Shown here: positions 34,856 to 44,591 of the stretch, one piece after another
Layout: the number at the start of each line of letters is the position of its first letter
Numbering within the stretch: position 1 is the first letter of the stretch
Source of the DNA: Stenogyne calaminthoides
Taxonomy: Eukaryota; Streptophyta; Magnoliopsida; Lamiales; Lamiaceae
NCBI GenBank assembly: GCA_037126765.1
Contig: JBBCBC010000022.1
Coordinates: 18,071,758-18,135,757 of the forward strand
Length of the DNA: 64,000 nucleotides
Direction of reading: 5' to 3'
Made by a program: the position numbers and the translations under genes
Notes under the pieces: generated by a model
The model's database searches: none
The model's input: the letters and a program-made list of their open reading frames with translations, nothing else
Told to the model about the DNA's origin: nothing

Positions 34856-35469
34856 ACCAAGTTAAGTTGAATCGGTTGAGTTAGGAATCTCAACCGATCG
34901 ATCGACTGCAACGATGAGCGATCCAAGTTCGGATAAGGAGCGGTCGAAAAGTTAGATAAGTAGCCGATCCGAAGTTCGGACAAAGAGCGGATCGATTCAA
35001 GACATATCGACAAAGGGGAACCGATCGATTGGAAGATTACTTTATAAGTCGATTAAAGTCCGATCAACAAGCAAGTCAAGAGTAAAGCTACAGATCGCAT
35101 AAGTCAGAAGAAACAACACAGCAATGGAATAACAAAGTTTTTCATTGATAAGGACCCGGAGGTCAGATTTACAAGTTACAAGTGATATCACAAGCTACAA
35201 ATGCTACAAGATATTTTCAAGTGGTATTACAAGTACAAGAAGACCCGGAGGTCATAAACCATAAGCCCTAAGCCAACCCTAGGTAGGGAACGCGAGAGAG
35301 AGTTCAAGGTATGATGCTCTCATTTTCCCTCGATCCTAAGAAGGGGAGTCAGAGAGGCCTCAAGAATCCTGAGCCAATCTCAAAAGCTTCGGAGTAAGGA
35401 GCGAGAGAGGCTTTGAAGGATGTCCAAGTCGGGAGCCCTCAGACGTAAGATCAACGGGCTCTCCAGCTG
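34856..35469 (-). other. 3' region of D antisense unit
   Basis: No coding signal on either strand. 34860-35060 is heavily CG-shifted (CCGATCGATCG). On the minus strand, downstream of the antisense stop, the tract reads GACCTCCGGGTC..., then TATCAATGAAAAAC and TATTCCATTGCTGTGTTG, matching the trailer after B's antisense ORF. AATGAA may serve as a poly(A) signal. Confidence 0.55.
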
Positions 35470-35862
35470 TTAAATGGGGCACAGTGCCATAGGTTTGGTC
35501 ACAAGGATCAAACGGACACTAGTGTCGCATGCAAAAATAGAGCTTGATATATGGAGATCAGCTGTTGACTGATGCAGACCATATACCAAACTCATGTTTT
35601 GTTTCAGACTGAGTCTGTTGATGCTAATTCCATCATCTCGATAGGCGCACAAGGTGCATACGGTTAGAAGAAGTGCCTTCTCATTTGCCTTAGCAGATCC
35701 GCCTCCCTGGTGGTAAAGAAGCTTAGCATTGATCGTATGTGAAATCTTAGATGACGACGAAAGCAGTGTGAAGGAACACACGGGGTTGATTTGAGAAGCT
35801 GAATTCATTGGAAAAGGGCTAAAGGTTCCCACCGGAAGTTTCACCGAAAATAAGGAACTCAT
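35470..35862 (-). CDS. Antisense ORF inside D, unknown protein (130 aa)
   Basis: Complete ATG-to-TAA frame opposite to D's own genes. The N-terminus (MSSLFSVKLPVG, FSPFPMNSAS) is Ser/Pro-rich. The central part (AKLLYHQGGG, LLLTVCTLCAYRDDGISIN, NMSLVYGL) is shared with the antisense ORF of B at 23205, and the tail (HISSSIFACDTSVRL) is unique here. No signal peptide or domain that I recognise. About 75 bp upstream is a TATA box, followed by an A/C-rich leader. Conservation in two separate elements argues against chance. It may be a captured host gene or a regulator of the element; both are guesses. Confidence 0.6.
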   Translation of the reverse strand: MSSLFSVKLPVGTFSPFPMNSASQINPVCSFTLLSSSSKISHTINAKLLYHQGGGSAKANEKALLLTVCTLCAYRDDGISINRLSLKQNMSLVYGLHQSTADLHISSSIFACDTSVRLILVTKPMALCPI

Positions 35863-35935
35863 CGGAAAAGCATGAAGGATATGCTAAAGAAGATGAAATG
35901 GTTTATGTTGTGTTGTTTGCCTAACACCCCAGGCT

Positions 35936-35945
35936 AATTTATAGA
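35936..35945 (-). promoter_or_regulatory. TATA box of the antisense ORF in D
   Basis: Minus strand TTCTATAAATTAGCC, followed by AACAACACAACATAAACC (a typical plant leader composition) and then ATG at 35862. It is a good match to a plant TATA box at a plausible distance. Confidence 0.55.
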
Positions 35946-36664
35946 AGGAAATTAAGGGTATAAATGCAAATTTTATCTTCTCAGAAGATCTTAAGAGAAA
36001 TTTGCATTGACAACGCGTCAGGAACACGCTGCTAATGGTTGGATGAGTTAACGGTGTGATTAAATCACAGTGTATCTATGCCCTTATTACGGAATGTCAA
36101 ATCGCGCCGATTTGGGAATCGAGGCGACTTTTGGATTCCCCGAAGTAAAAGTTTTGGCGGGAGTTGACTTCAGTAAATACGGGCTGATTAGAAGAAGACT
36201 GAAGGATGAAGTGTATCAGATAAGTGGATCAAATAAGTAGCGAAGTGTTTCAAGCAAGAATTTAATCAGATAAGTGAGATATTGTTGGGAAATGCATGAG
36301 GCAACCATCAGATAAGTCAACAAAGTACCAGATCAGATCACCGTGGTAACTGATTGATTACAATATCAATCAGTCAGATACGCTTTCTTATTTATCTCTT
36401 TCTGAATACCTTACATGCGTTATTTAAATAATTGATTTATTTTACTCTGTTCATGACGCATGCTCTGCAAAGCTTTTAATGCGGACTTGGGAAAATGTTT
36501 TCAAAATGTTTTATTGCGATTTTTCGAGTCCGGAAAATGAGAAGACTACTTTTCTCAACCGTGCGATCAAAATACTTTTTGGCCGACTAATCTCAGCCAC
36601 TGATTTCAAAACACGGATACTTGAGTACTTTGGAAAGTTGTGCAAAAAGGTTTTCCCTCGTATT
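35946..36664. other. Divergent promoter interval in D
   Basis: About 720 bp between the two opposed TATA boxes, with no ORF. 36110-36175 (CGATTTGGGAATCGAGGCGAC ... TTTTGGCGGGAG) is homologous to 23000-23070 of B in reverse. 36290-36370 contains CAGATAAG repeats. Confidence 0.55.
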
Positions 36665-37017
36665 CTATAAAATCCAAATCCCTCCCAGAAAACCGCTTTC
36701 CACTACTTCGTCTTCTCAAAGTTCTTAAAAGATCAAATTTTTCAAAAACTTCAGAGAATTAATTTCGAGATCAATTAGTTCTACTCTTCCGATTTCTAAA
36801 ATCTTTCGAATCAATTTCTGGTAATTTCTTATTTTAATTAATTGCATGATCTCAATTTCTCTCTGGTACCTAGGTTTACAAATCGTGATGATATATTTCT
36901 GTAATCTTTATTAGATCTAAACGATTATTTGCTAAATTGATGCTAAAATTACTAGTTTGACTGAATTTATTGAAATATCTTACTCAAACTAAATATCAAT
37001 TTGCATATCATACAGAA
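36665..37017 (+). promoter_or_regulatory. D env-like gene: TATA box and 5'-UTR intron
   Basis: CTATAAAAT (36665-36673), then a CT-rich leader. Donor TTTCTG|GTAATTT at 36821, and acceptor CATACAG at 37014-37015, followed by AA and the ATG at 37018. Putative intron 195 bp. The first splice-proximal bases match B at both ends although the intron bodies differ, which is what selection on splice sites would leave. Inference only; no transcript data. Confidence 0.62.
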
Positions 37018-38058
37018 ATGGCATATCTTATTCCACGACCGGGCCAAGGGAAAAAGTTCTGCAATTTTTCATTGATGAAGAAAGACATCATTGATGAAAA
37101 GTACGTAATCTTCACCATCACCTCAGACCCTGAATCGCTGGAAATTCTGGAGTGCTTGCGAGCATATGGACTTGAACGCTATTGCTCTACACATCAGAAC
37201 ATCGTCCACACACATGAAGCTCTGGAGTTTCTCTACAATCTACAGAGGGATGAAGACATTGATGCTGACCTAATTTCTTCCGTTGAAGGACTGGAAGTGC
37301 GAGTGTCGAATGACGATCTCCAGAGGATATTCGGCCTAACTCGTGGAAGCATCAATCCAGAGACCTACACAACTGATGTAGGAGAAAAAGAATTTCTTGA
37401 AGCCGAGCTGTTGAGACCTGCAAACAAGGAGAACACGACGAACGTCAAAGCCTCCTATCTAAAGAGAAAATATCGCCTTCTTCTTGAAATTGTTCAGAAG
37501 GTGATCATGTGCTCAACCTACAGTCTTGATGCAGTCACTTCGTACAAGATAAGTGTCATGGCTGCACTAATCAAGAAGGCTTCAGATATCGATTGGTTGG
37601 GTATGGTCAAAGCAAGACTGAGAAAAGACACTGGGAAGTTCGAACTGACCCAGAGCAATGAAGTGTGCTTATCTTCCAAGTGCTCATTCATACACAAAAT
37701 CTCTATCATTCTGTCAGATAAGCTGCCACAGAATTATAAATGGATCGAGAATGGAGCAAAGATATACCAAGCAAAGCACAAGGCCATATTGGGCAAATAT
37801 GAGTCCCTACCTGGACAATCTGATGAGGATCCAACTCCTTATGTGCCCAAACCCAAGGGAGAAAAGAAGGGAAAAGATAAGGCAACTGCATCGTCTGAAG
37901 TGCAGGAAAAGGCCATTCCAGAGAAGAGGATGAAGAGGAAGGATCTGGCTAAGAAACCAGATGCTCAACGGAAACGTCAGAAGAGAGTCTCATCTCCTCT
38001 GAAAACTGCTCCAAGTTCTGCCCAGCAAGTCAGCAGAACGAAGGATCTATTAAAGTAA
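37018..38058 (+). CDS. D env-like ORF, N-terminal domain
   Basis: ATG at 37018 (MAYLIPRPGQGKKF), chosen because it follows the acceptor site; the frame is open a little further upstream without an ATG. 346 residues. The globular N-terminal region has LEILECLRAYGLERYC, NDDLQRIFGLTRG and RKYRLLLEIVQKVI, then DWLGMVKARLRKDTGKFE. It ends in a basic tail (KGEKKGKDKA, KRQKRVSS) with nuclear-localisation-like clusters. Resembles proteins annotated as 'putative plant transposon protein' in plant genomes (family link inferred). The stop at 38058 may be a frameshift product, as homology resumes further on. Confidence 0.7.
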   Translation: MAYLIPRPGQGKKFCNFSLMKKDIIDEKYVIFTITSDPESLEILECLRAYGLERYCSTHQNIVHTHEALEFLYNLQRDEDIDADLISSVEGLEVRVSNDDLQRIFGLTRGSINPETYTTDVGEKEFLEAELLRPANKENTTNVKASYLKRKYRLLLEIVQKVIMCSTYSLDAVTSYKISVMAALIKKASDIDWLGMVKARLRKDTGKFELTQSNEVCLSSKCSFIHKISIILSDKLPQNYKWIENGAKIYQAKHKAILGKYESLPGQSDEDPTPYVPKPKGEKKGKDKATASSEVQEKAIPEKRMKRKDLAKKPDAQRKRQKRVSSPLKTAPSSAQQVSRTKDLLK

Positions 38059-38120
38059 GATTAGAAGAAGAGATAGCAGTCCGCTCTGAGCCAACTATCA
38101 GAGAAGTAAGGGAAGAACAG

Positions 38121-38537
38121 ATGATCGCAGCAGAAGGAGAGAAATCTGTCACAAGGACAGAAGTGGAGCAATCTGAGGAAGAATCACCATCTGATTCTCT
38201 GCCTCTCACCAAGATCTTCCAGAAAGCAAGATCGCCAACGCCCACTTCCAAATCACCATCACCCTCTCCTCAAAAACCACCATCCTCTCCCCACAAAACC
38301 TTCTCACCCTCACCCTCGCCTATCAGATCACCAACATCACCCACACCACCAATCAATGAACTCGTTCAGGAAACTGAACACCCTCAACACACTGAAAACG
38401 AACCTGAACTACAAACATCCCAATCCCCAATCAAGTCTCAAGAACCTGAGAGATCCGACGAACGTGTGTCCATCTCTCAAATCCCTTCAATACCAGAACC
38501 GTGCTTGCTTCACCTGCTCCAGAAAGCACCATCATAA
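38121..38537 (+). pseudogene. D env-like ORF, Ser/Pro-rich segment
   Basis: 138 residues in another frame: acidic start (EVEQSEEESPSDS), then SPSPSP/PPSSPH repeats and a Glu/Gln-rich end. Low complexity, probably a disordered linker between the N-terminal and middle domains. The junctions with the flanking segments are frame changes, not stops of separate genes. Confidence 0.6.
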
Positions 38538-39283
38538 AGATAATGAAGCAACAGATCAAGGAGTATCTGATGGATCTATGCCCTGAATTAGATCAACATC
38601 CTTGCATCCAGCAACAGATAGAAGAGCTAGTGTTCTGGAGGGATATCAGACTGAAGAGCATTGAAGAATTTCTGATTCTAATGACAACTCTGGGATCAGA
38701 TTTCTTTGTAGACTTGGAGTTGAAATGTCTAAACATTGTTGGGATTGAAAGTGTTATTGAATTGGCATCTGACGATGATATCAGATGGTTAATTCATGAA
38801 AGGTTCGATATTGCTGATAACAGGGAGGAAACCGTTCAACCTCCTACAGATCATGAGGGAGCTGCTGATGAACCAAGAATAGGTGCTGCAGATGAGACCC
38901 GACTTGGCAAGGCTTCAACATCTGAACAGACTGCTATGATGAGCTCTGATATCCTAGATCATCATACTCAGAAGATTCAGGATGGGATCAAGGCTGCATT
39001 TGAAGACAAATTCGCAGCGCTCACAGAAGATCTGATGAAGCGATTTGAAGATGAGCAAGCAAAACTAGTTGACAAGGAACGAAGTCACACAGTTGGGATG
39101 CACAATGCCATCCTTGCTGAAGTAATGCAACTAGTATCTCCTCTTGCTGAGAAGCTCAAACTCCATCTTCAAAACTCTCGCCTGCATAAAGATGCTCAAT
39201 CGCATTACGTAATTTTGGAAAGTGTCCGGGCATCCTTGACAAAACCAACAACCACTTGGATATGGGTTGGAAACATTTTCTAG
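38538..39283 (+). pseudogene. D env-like ORF, middle domain and coiled coil
   Basis: About 248 residues. QQIEELVFWRDIRLKSIEEF and the acidic DDDIRWLIHERFDI match B 20980-20666 (AWRAIRLKKFEDF, SDDAVAGLI). A hydrophilic linker and then a coiled coil (QDGIKAAFEDKFAALTEDLM, FEDEQAKLVDKE) follow, homologous to the coiled coil of A1 (3102-3542) and B (20132-20620). Confidence 0.65.
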
Positions 39284-40454
39284 CTTCTACAGAATGAGCA
39301 AGACAGGAAATTGAAACTGCTCTCAGATGCTTCTACACTCCTGCACCTTCTGCCACCATTCAGATCACTCCTCTTGTTGTCGAGGAACTCAGAGAGGAGA
39401 TCTCACGGCAATTAACTGCTCTGAACCGCAAGATGTCCAACCACTTTGATGAAACCAAAAAGGGGAAGGAAAAGAGAATAAAGAGAAGAAAGAAAAAAAC
39501 AGACTGCATACGCTTGGTAACTTTTTCATCTCTACCAAAACCATCAGATTCGACTTGCCAACCACTCCATCTACCGATCTCGTTGAAAAATGAAAGAAAC
39601 CGTGGAGCAACATGGCAAAGAGATCGTTGAGCTGAAAAGTGCTCTTTCAGAGGTTACTGCCAGAGTCGACAAGATTGAAGATTTTTCTTCGCTCGCTCGT
39701 AAAAGAATGGAAATCGATGATCGTGCCAAGAGCCTTGAACTCGCTAAGAAATTAGTTGAAGAAGACGAAACAAGATGAACTCCGGAAAGGACTCGAGGAG
39801 AAAGAAAGGCAAAGGCAAGATGATGAAAGCAACCGTGGAAGATCGTAGACAAGGCCAAATATTCTCCACCAAAGCGATGACTCTGAACAAGTTCAAGAGC
39901 GCATAAGACAGAGAATAAGAGAGGCCGCAATCAAGAAGCGCGGTTAGCAGAGGTTAAGGGATCAACATCGCTACATCCGGAAGGAAGAGGAAGAACGGGC
40001 AAAGCAGAGAGATTGCTTGGGAGAAGAATGCCCTTCCCAAGACTGTTAAAGGCATCCTCTCAGACACGGCAAGATCTGCCTCGCAATGGGATCAGATCAG
40101 AGGAGAATGGTTATGTGACGTCTACATCATGGAGAAGATTCCAATTCATCAAGATCAGACTGAGAATGATGATGAATTTCGGAATTGGTTAGAAACAAAG
40201 TATCCAGATTCTACCAGAGAGTGATGAAAGAAGGCAAGATCATGTCACTAATACCAGAAGCTCCACCCTTCGAAATACTCCTTCCACCTTTGCGTCCAGA
40301 CAACAAGCTAGATCCTGTTAAATTCAAGAATATCTACTATGGACTTGCTGAAAAAGGAGGGATCCATAGAAGAGAAGAGCTGGACAAACTAATGCAAAGG
40401 ATGTACAGGATGTTTGGCATCCCCAAAGAACTACAAATGTTCAAGTATACCTGA
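39284..40454 (+). pseudogene. D env-like ORF, charged helix and C-terminal domain
   Basis: Broken into short frames. 39590-39778 is coiled coil (KETVEQHGKEIVELKSALSE, then DDRAKSLELAKKLVEED). 39780-40080 is an Arg/Glu-rich stretch with CG-shifted bases. 40080-40200 encodes SQWDQIRGEWLCDVYI and DEFRNWL, and 40185-40454 the end (YRMFGIPKELQMF). It aligns with B and A1 C-termini (W-x2-I-x3-W, WL-x-K-x-P, FN-x-E-VP). Stop at 40452-40454. Confidence 0.65.
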
Positions 40455-40657
40455 GGAAGACAGCTTGGAATCAGATGATAGGTACGCTTTTCATGTATTC
40501 TCTAATGCACCCACCTATCTGAATGAAATATTCCATCTCACTGATTGTAAGACAACATCTCATTGTCTTCTGAGGTATGTACTGATTACATTATCTACAT
40601 TTCCATTCATGGTATCTGTTTTCCTGATTAAGTGTGATTAAGTGTTTTGGTTCCATC
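40455..40657 (+). other. D trailer before the PPT
   Basis: No coding signal; it matches in position the B trailer 18865-19044, including a near-match of the region around TTTTGGTTCCATC. Confidence 0.6.
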
Positions 40658-40671
40658 AAAAAGGGGGAAAT
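40658..40671 (+). other. D polypurine tract
   Basis: AAAAAGGGGGAAAT directly before the 3' LTR, preceded by GTTTTGGTTCCATC. This is a Sirevirus-type PPT. Confidence 0.88.
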
Positions 40672-42451
40672 TGTTGGGAAATCTGTAATTTAGTTTTGAT
40701 GGAAGTTCCAAAACAGGTTGTAATAGGACCAGTCAGACATGTTAGCTGACTGATGACTTAGAATCAGATTAAGATGACCAAATTTAAATGTATAGATAGC
40801 TGATGTAAAGATAGGTCACATATTGAGGGGGAACTCAATATGTATAGGTCAGGTCAAAGTATCAGATGACCCAGATAAGGTCAGATGATCAGAAGACTAA
40901 GCACAAATCAGAAGACAAGGACTCAGATGAACCTGAAGACTCAGATAGACACTGAAGACTCAGATGAACCTAAAGACTCGGATGAACTCAAGACTCGGAT
41001 AGACATCAAGACTCGGATGAACTCAAGACTCGGATAAACTTGATGACTCAAGAATAAACCGAAGACTCAAAAGATGATCAATACACCGAGGCTCGAGACA
41101 CCAAGATCAAAAGACCAAGACCTATATCGCCAGATTCGCATATTGAGCTAAGACAATGTGCATCCAAGACTCAATAAGGTAGACCGATCGCCATTCGATC
41201 AAGACAAATCACACACCGTAACAATCTAAAAGATACACCGCATAAGATGAAACTTCTACAAAAGGAATATCAATCGCCTAACGGACAAATTTCAAAGTCG
41301 TCACCTCGGAAGCCAAGGAGAAAGCGACACGCACAAAAAAGAGTCGACAATGCGGGATACGACATCATGCGACAAAAAACGGCGCTTAATGATGCCTACG
41401 GCCACGCCGATAATCGAGCACGCCACAATCATATCCTACAACCTACCTAATATAGCCCGAAATTCAAATTGCTCTCCAACGGCTCTTTGATTTCGAGGTC
41501 TATAAAATGGGATTGCTTGTCAATTGAAGAAAAAGAGAGACAACTAGCAAAGAATGAACACGGAGACACCGCAAAAGAAGCAAAAGCTACAGCAAAATCT
41601 CCGCACAAAGAACACTGTTTTTGAAGATTATTCTTAGAATGTTCATCCCATTAGTTCTTAGCAAGAAATCCTATCCACTAGCATTTTGGCTACCTAAAAC
41701 ACCAGGATAGATTTCCAGTTGGAACCCTCAAACATTCTTCACCCAAACGCAAGTTAGGTTATGTTTGTTCCTAAAAATTTCGCACTAGGGATTCTAGTTT
41801 TCTGATTTCTAGTTCGGTTGAGTGTGAACTCGATAAACATCTGTAGAGTGTGAACTCAATAAACATCTCGGCCATCCTTTGAAGGATATAAGTCCCGCAA
41901 GTTAAGTTTGTAGAGTGAAAACTCGGTAAACATCTCGGCCATCCCGTGAGGGGTATATGTCCCGCAGGTTAAGTTCGGTTAAGGTTCCCCTGTGTTAAGG
42001 GAAGAGTGGACGTAGGACGGGTTTTATTCTGAACCACTATAAAAAGTCTTGTGTGCATTTACTTGCTTTCTTATTGCTTTACACTATTCACACAACTGAG
42101 TTTAAAACAGCATACATATTCTAAGTTAAGCTCAGTTTGCACCAAGCAACTGATCTGATTAGATTGACACCTTAGTCAACTGGTTGAAAACTGACTTAAG
42201 AATCTGAATTGATAAAACTAGTTTTTAACACGGGTAAAAACAAGCTTCCGCACCATTCAGTTAAACTGACAGATATCAAGCTGGTCTGCCCTTAGGCACT
42301 CAGTAAGATTGAACATCAGTCTAAACTGATACACTAGCACTCTGATCGGGTAATCTGCAGTTCACACCTGATCCGCACAAAAAAGTTTTGGAAGTCTATT
42401 AACCCCTCCCCTCTAGACTTTCACCCTCACAAAACCCGTTCGGGACCTACA
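40672..42451 (+). repeat. D 3' LTR
   Basis: Same as 27129-28899, ending CGGGACCTACA. 40975-41420 differs from the 5' LTR almost only at CTG/CAG sites (GACTGATCAGTTACCTGATC against GACCGATCGCCATTCGATC). Elsewhere differences are few. Confidence 0.93.
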
Positions 42452-44184
42452 TAACTATCTTACTGAACCCTCAGTAGAGTGAGTTCAGTTTGGTAACTAT
42501 CTGTTCTAGCTACTCAGATGTGCGGAATGGTTAGCCCTAAGTTTATACTCGTTTTTAGTTTTTCTGAAAAACCTTCCTTTTAATGAAACAGTGATTAAGG
42601 TTGTGATCAGTTAGATGCAAGTTCAGTGGATTGATTCCAACTGAATGTCAGTTAAATAATGCTTTCAGTTAAAGATATGCAACAGATAATCAATGCAATA
42701 CAGAAAGTAAAACAACACAGTAAGTTATAGTGGTTCAGAGACTCAAGCTCCTACGTCCACTCTCTCTGACCTTCAGAGAAATTCCTTAACCACTTCCTAA
42801 GGTTTTCTGTCTACCTCACTGTAGTTTACTAACCTTTCTATTTTGAGTTTTCTGACTACCTCACTGTAGTTTACTTACTCAAAACACACAAGCTTTCTGA
42901 CTATCAAAGATAGTTTACTCACTTCTTCTCTAGAGTTTTCTGACTACCTCAATGTAGTTTACTAACTCTTTACAACTCCAACTCACGAACAATCACACTC
43001 AAACTACCTTACAAAGGGTTTGGGGTTTCTTGGTTGGTTTCCAACTAGGATGAGATATCCTTTACAATAAGTACAATGCAAAGGCTAGGATATCTCTTCT
43101 AAGCTTTGGATATATCTTATCAAGCTAGGCTTAGTGAATGAGCTCTCTTCAATGTAAAGCACTTGGGAAATTCTTGGGTTTTCGAGTGCTTCAACTTGCA
43201 ATAATAAGTTTGAGCTCTTGAGTTGCTTACAAATTTCCCGTAACCTTCAATGTAGACGGTCACTAGTATTTATAGGAAATCACCAAGGTCACTCTTGAAA
43301 AACTATCTGTTGGAAGAGATAACTTCATGAGTTCCCTCTTATGGTGTGTGATGAACGGCTATTTTTAGGGTTTGAATACTCCCTTGCATGTTTTAGGCAA
43401 TATGCTTTTCATGCAGCCACTTACCACTTTTTGCAGTCTGGAACATAGTACTACTGACATGCTTCAGTGACTTGTCGCTTTCAGTGTCAGTAAAGTACAG
43501 TGATGTCTTCCTCTGATTGGCTCTTCTCTTCAGTAAATTTAGACAAACATAACGGCTCTTTTTGGTCAATATCTCTGAGTGATATAACCTTAACAACACT
43601 TAATTTTAGTTCCTTTTGTCTGCATGTGAATGTCTTGGGCAGTATCTATTTTTCTGTGTATTCGCATTTTTCTCAGTATTGTAGCCTTCAGATAGATATT
43701 ATTCAGTGCCTCGGAACATTCAGGTTATACTTAGCATTGATGAGATTAATTGAGTCTTGAATAACCTCTTGTGTCTTGATATCTTCTCGTCTTGAGTCTT
43801 GATGTCTTCGAGTCTTGATATATATCTTGATTGATATCTTGAGTCTTCGGTTTCTCGATCTCATCTTGAGTCTTGATTTCTCGATCTCATATTGAGTCTT
43901 CGATTTCTCGATTTCATCTTGAGTCTTGATTTCTCGATTTCATCTTGAAACTTTAGAAACTTCATTTTCATACTGAAACTTCAGTTTCTTCAGAAACTTA
44001 CTGAGTTTCAGAATCTTCAAAAATCTAACCTGATCTATATCTGCTGACTATACATGGTGCAGATAACATCCTGAACACTCTAAAACTAAATCCTGACTCA
44101 ACTATCAAGATTATCCTGAACATGTCATACTCAGGAGTTTTGGGATCTAATCAAAATCTTCTTTATTAAATTCATCCCCCAACA
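42452..44184 (-). repeat. A-family LTR, second part
   Basis: Continues from 27128; the first five bases are the TAACT duplication. Ends CATCCCCCAACA. Joined, the LTR is about 1.98 kb, like the other A LTRs. The right flank TGTTCCGATCGAG is the middle of B's antisense ORF, while the left flank is B integrase. Confidence 0.9.
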
Positions 44185-44591
44185 TGTTCCGATCGAGACG
44201 ACGTGGTTAACATCAATGAGCAATTTTTGACATGTAATATGGATTTAGTATTGTATATGTGAACTTGATCAAGTCAAGTTGCCCTTTTTCAATACCTTAT
44301 ATGTTTTGCACCACATGTATGACACTTGTAGTAATTTAAAGTGATAAGGCTCATCGGTTTTAGGGTTTAGGGTTTAGGATTTTTCTTTCGACCTTCGGGT
44401 CTATTGTAATGAAAAGTTTTGACCTCCGGGTCTTTATCAATGAAATTCTTTCTTAATTCCTTTGTTGTCTTGATTTGATTTCATTATGCGATTTTTGCTT
44501 AGTTCCCCGTAATCTAATATCCTTTATCTATTCAGTGCCTAACTGATTTTTCTGATCAGTTGAGGTTCCTTACTCAACTGATTCTATCTGA
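44185..44591 (+). other. B antisense ORF end and trailer, right duplicate
   Basis: 44185-44261 encodes the last third of the antisense protein (DRDDVVNINEQF, NMDLVLYM). It has no start because the A LTR replaced it. Telomere-like TTTAGGG units (three) are at 44358-44378, followed by the TATCAATGAAA trailer. Confidence 0.7.

Larger units (their letters stand above)
27129..42451 (+). mobile_element. Element D: full-length Sirevirus-like retrotransposon (15.3 kb)
   Basis: Two similar LTRs (1771 and 1780 bp), primer site, gag, protease, integrase, RT, RNase H, an antisense ORF, the env-like ORF and PPT are all present in order. Duplication TTACT/TAACT. It is the innermost and so youngest element. 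Its LTRs agree closely outside the clusters of CTG/CAG changes. The 42-residue integrase deletion near 32580 appears real; most other breaks coincide with suspect sequence. Confidence 0.93.

Noticed and set aside
36970..37017. Longer N-terminus of the D env-like ORF
   Set aside because: The extension has no ATG and overlaps the putative intron acceptor.
39433..39930. Small frames on both strands, one Ser/Leu-rich on the minus strand
   Set aside because: Shadows of the charged, coiled-coil part of the D env-like gene.
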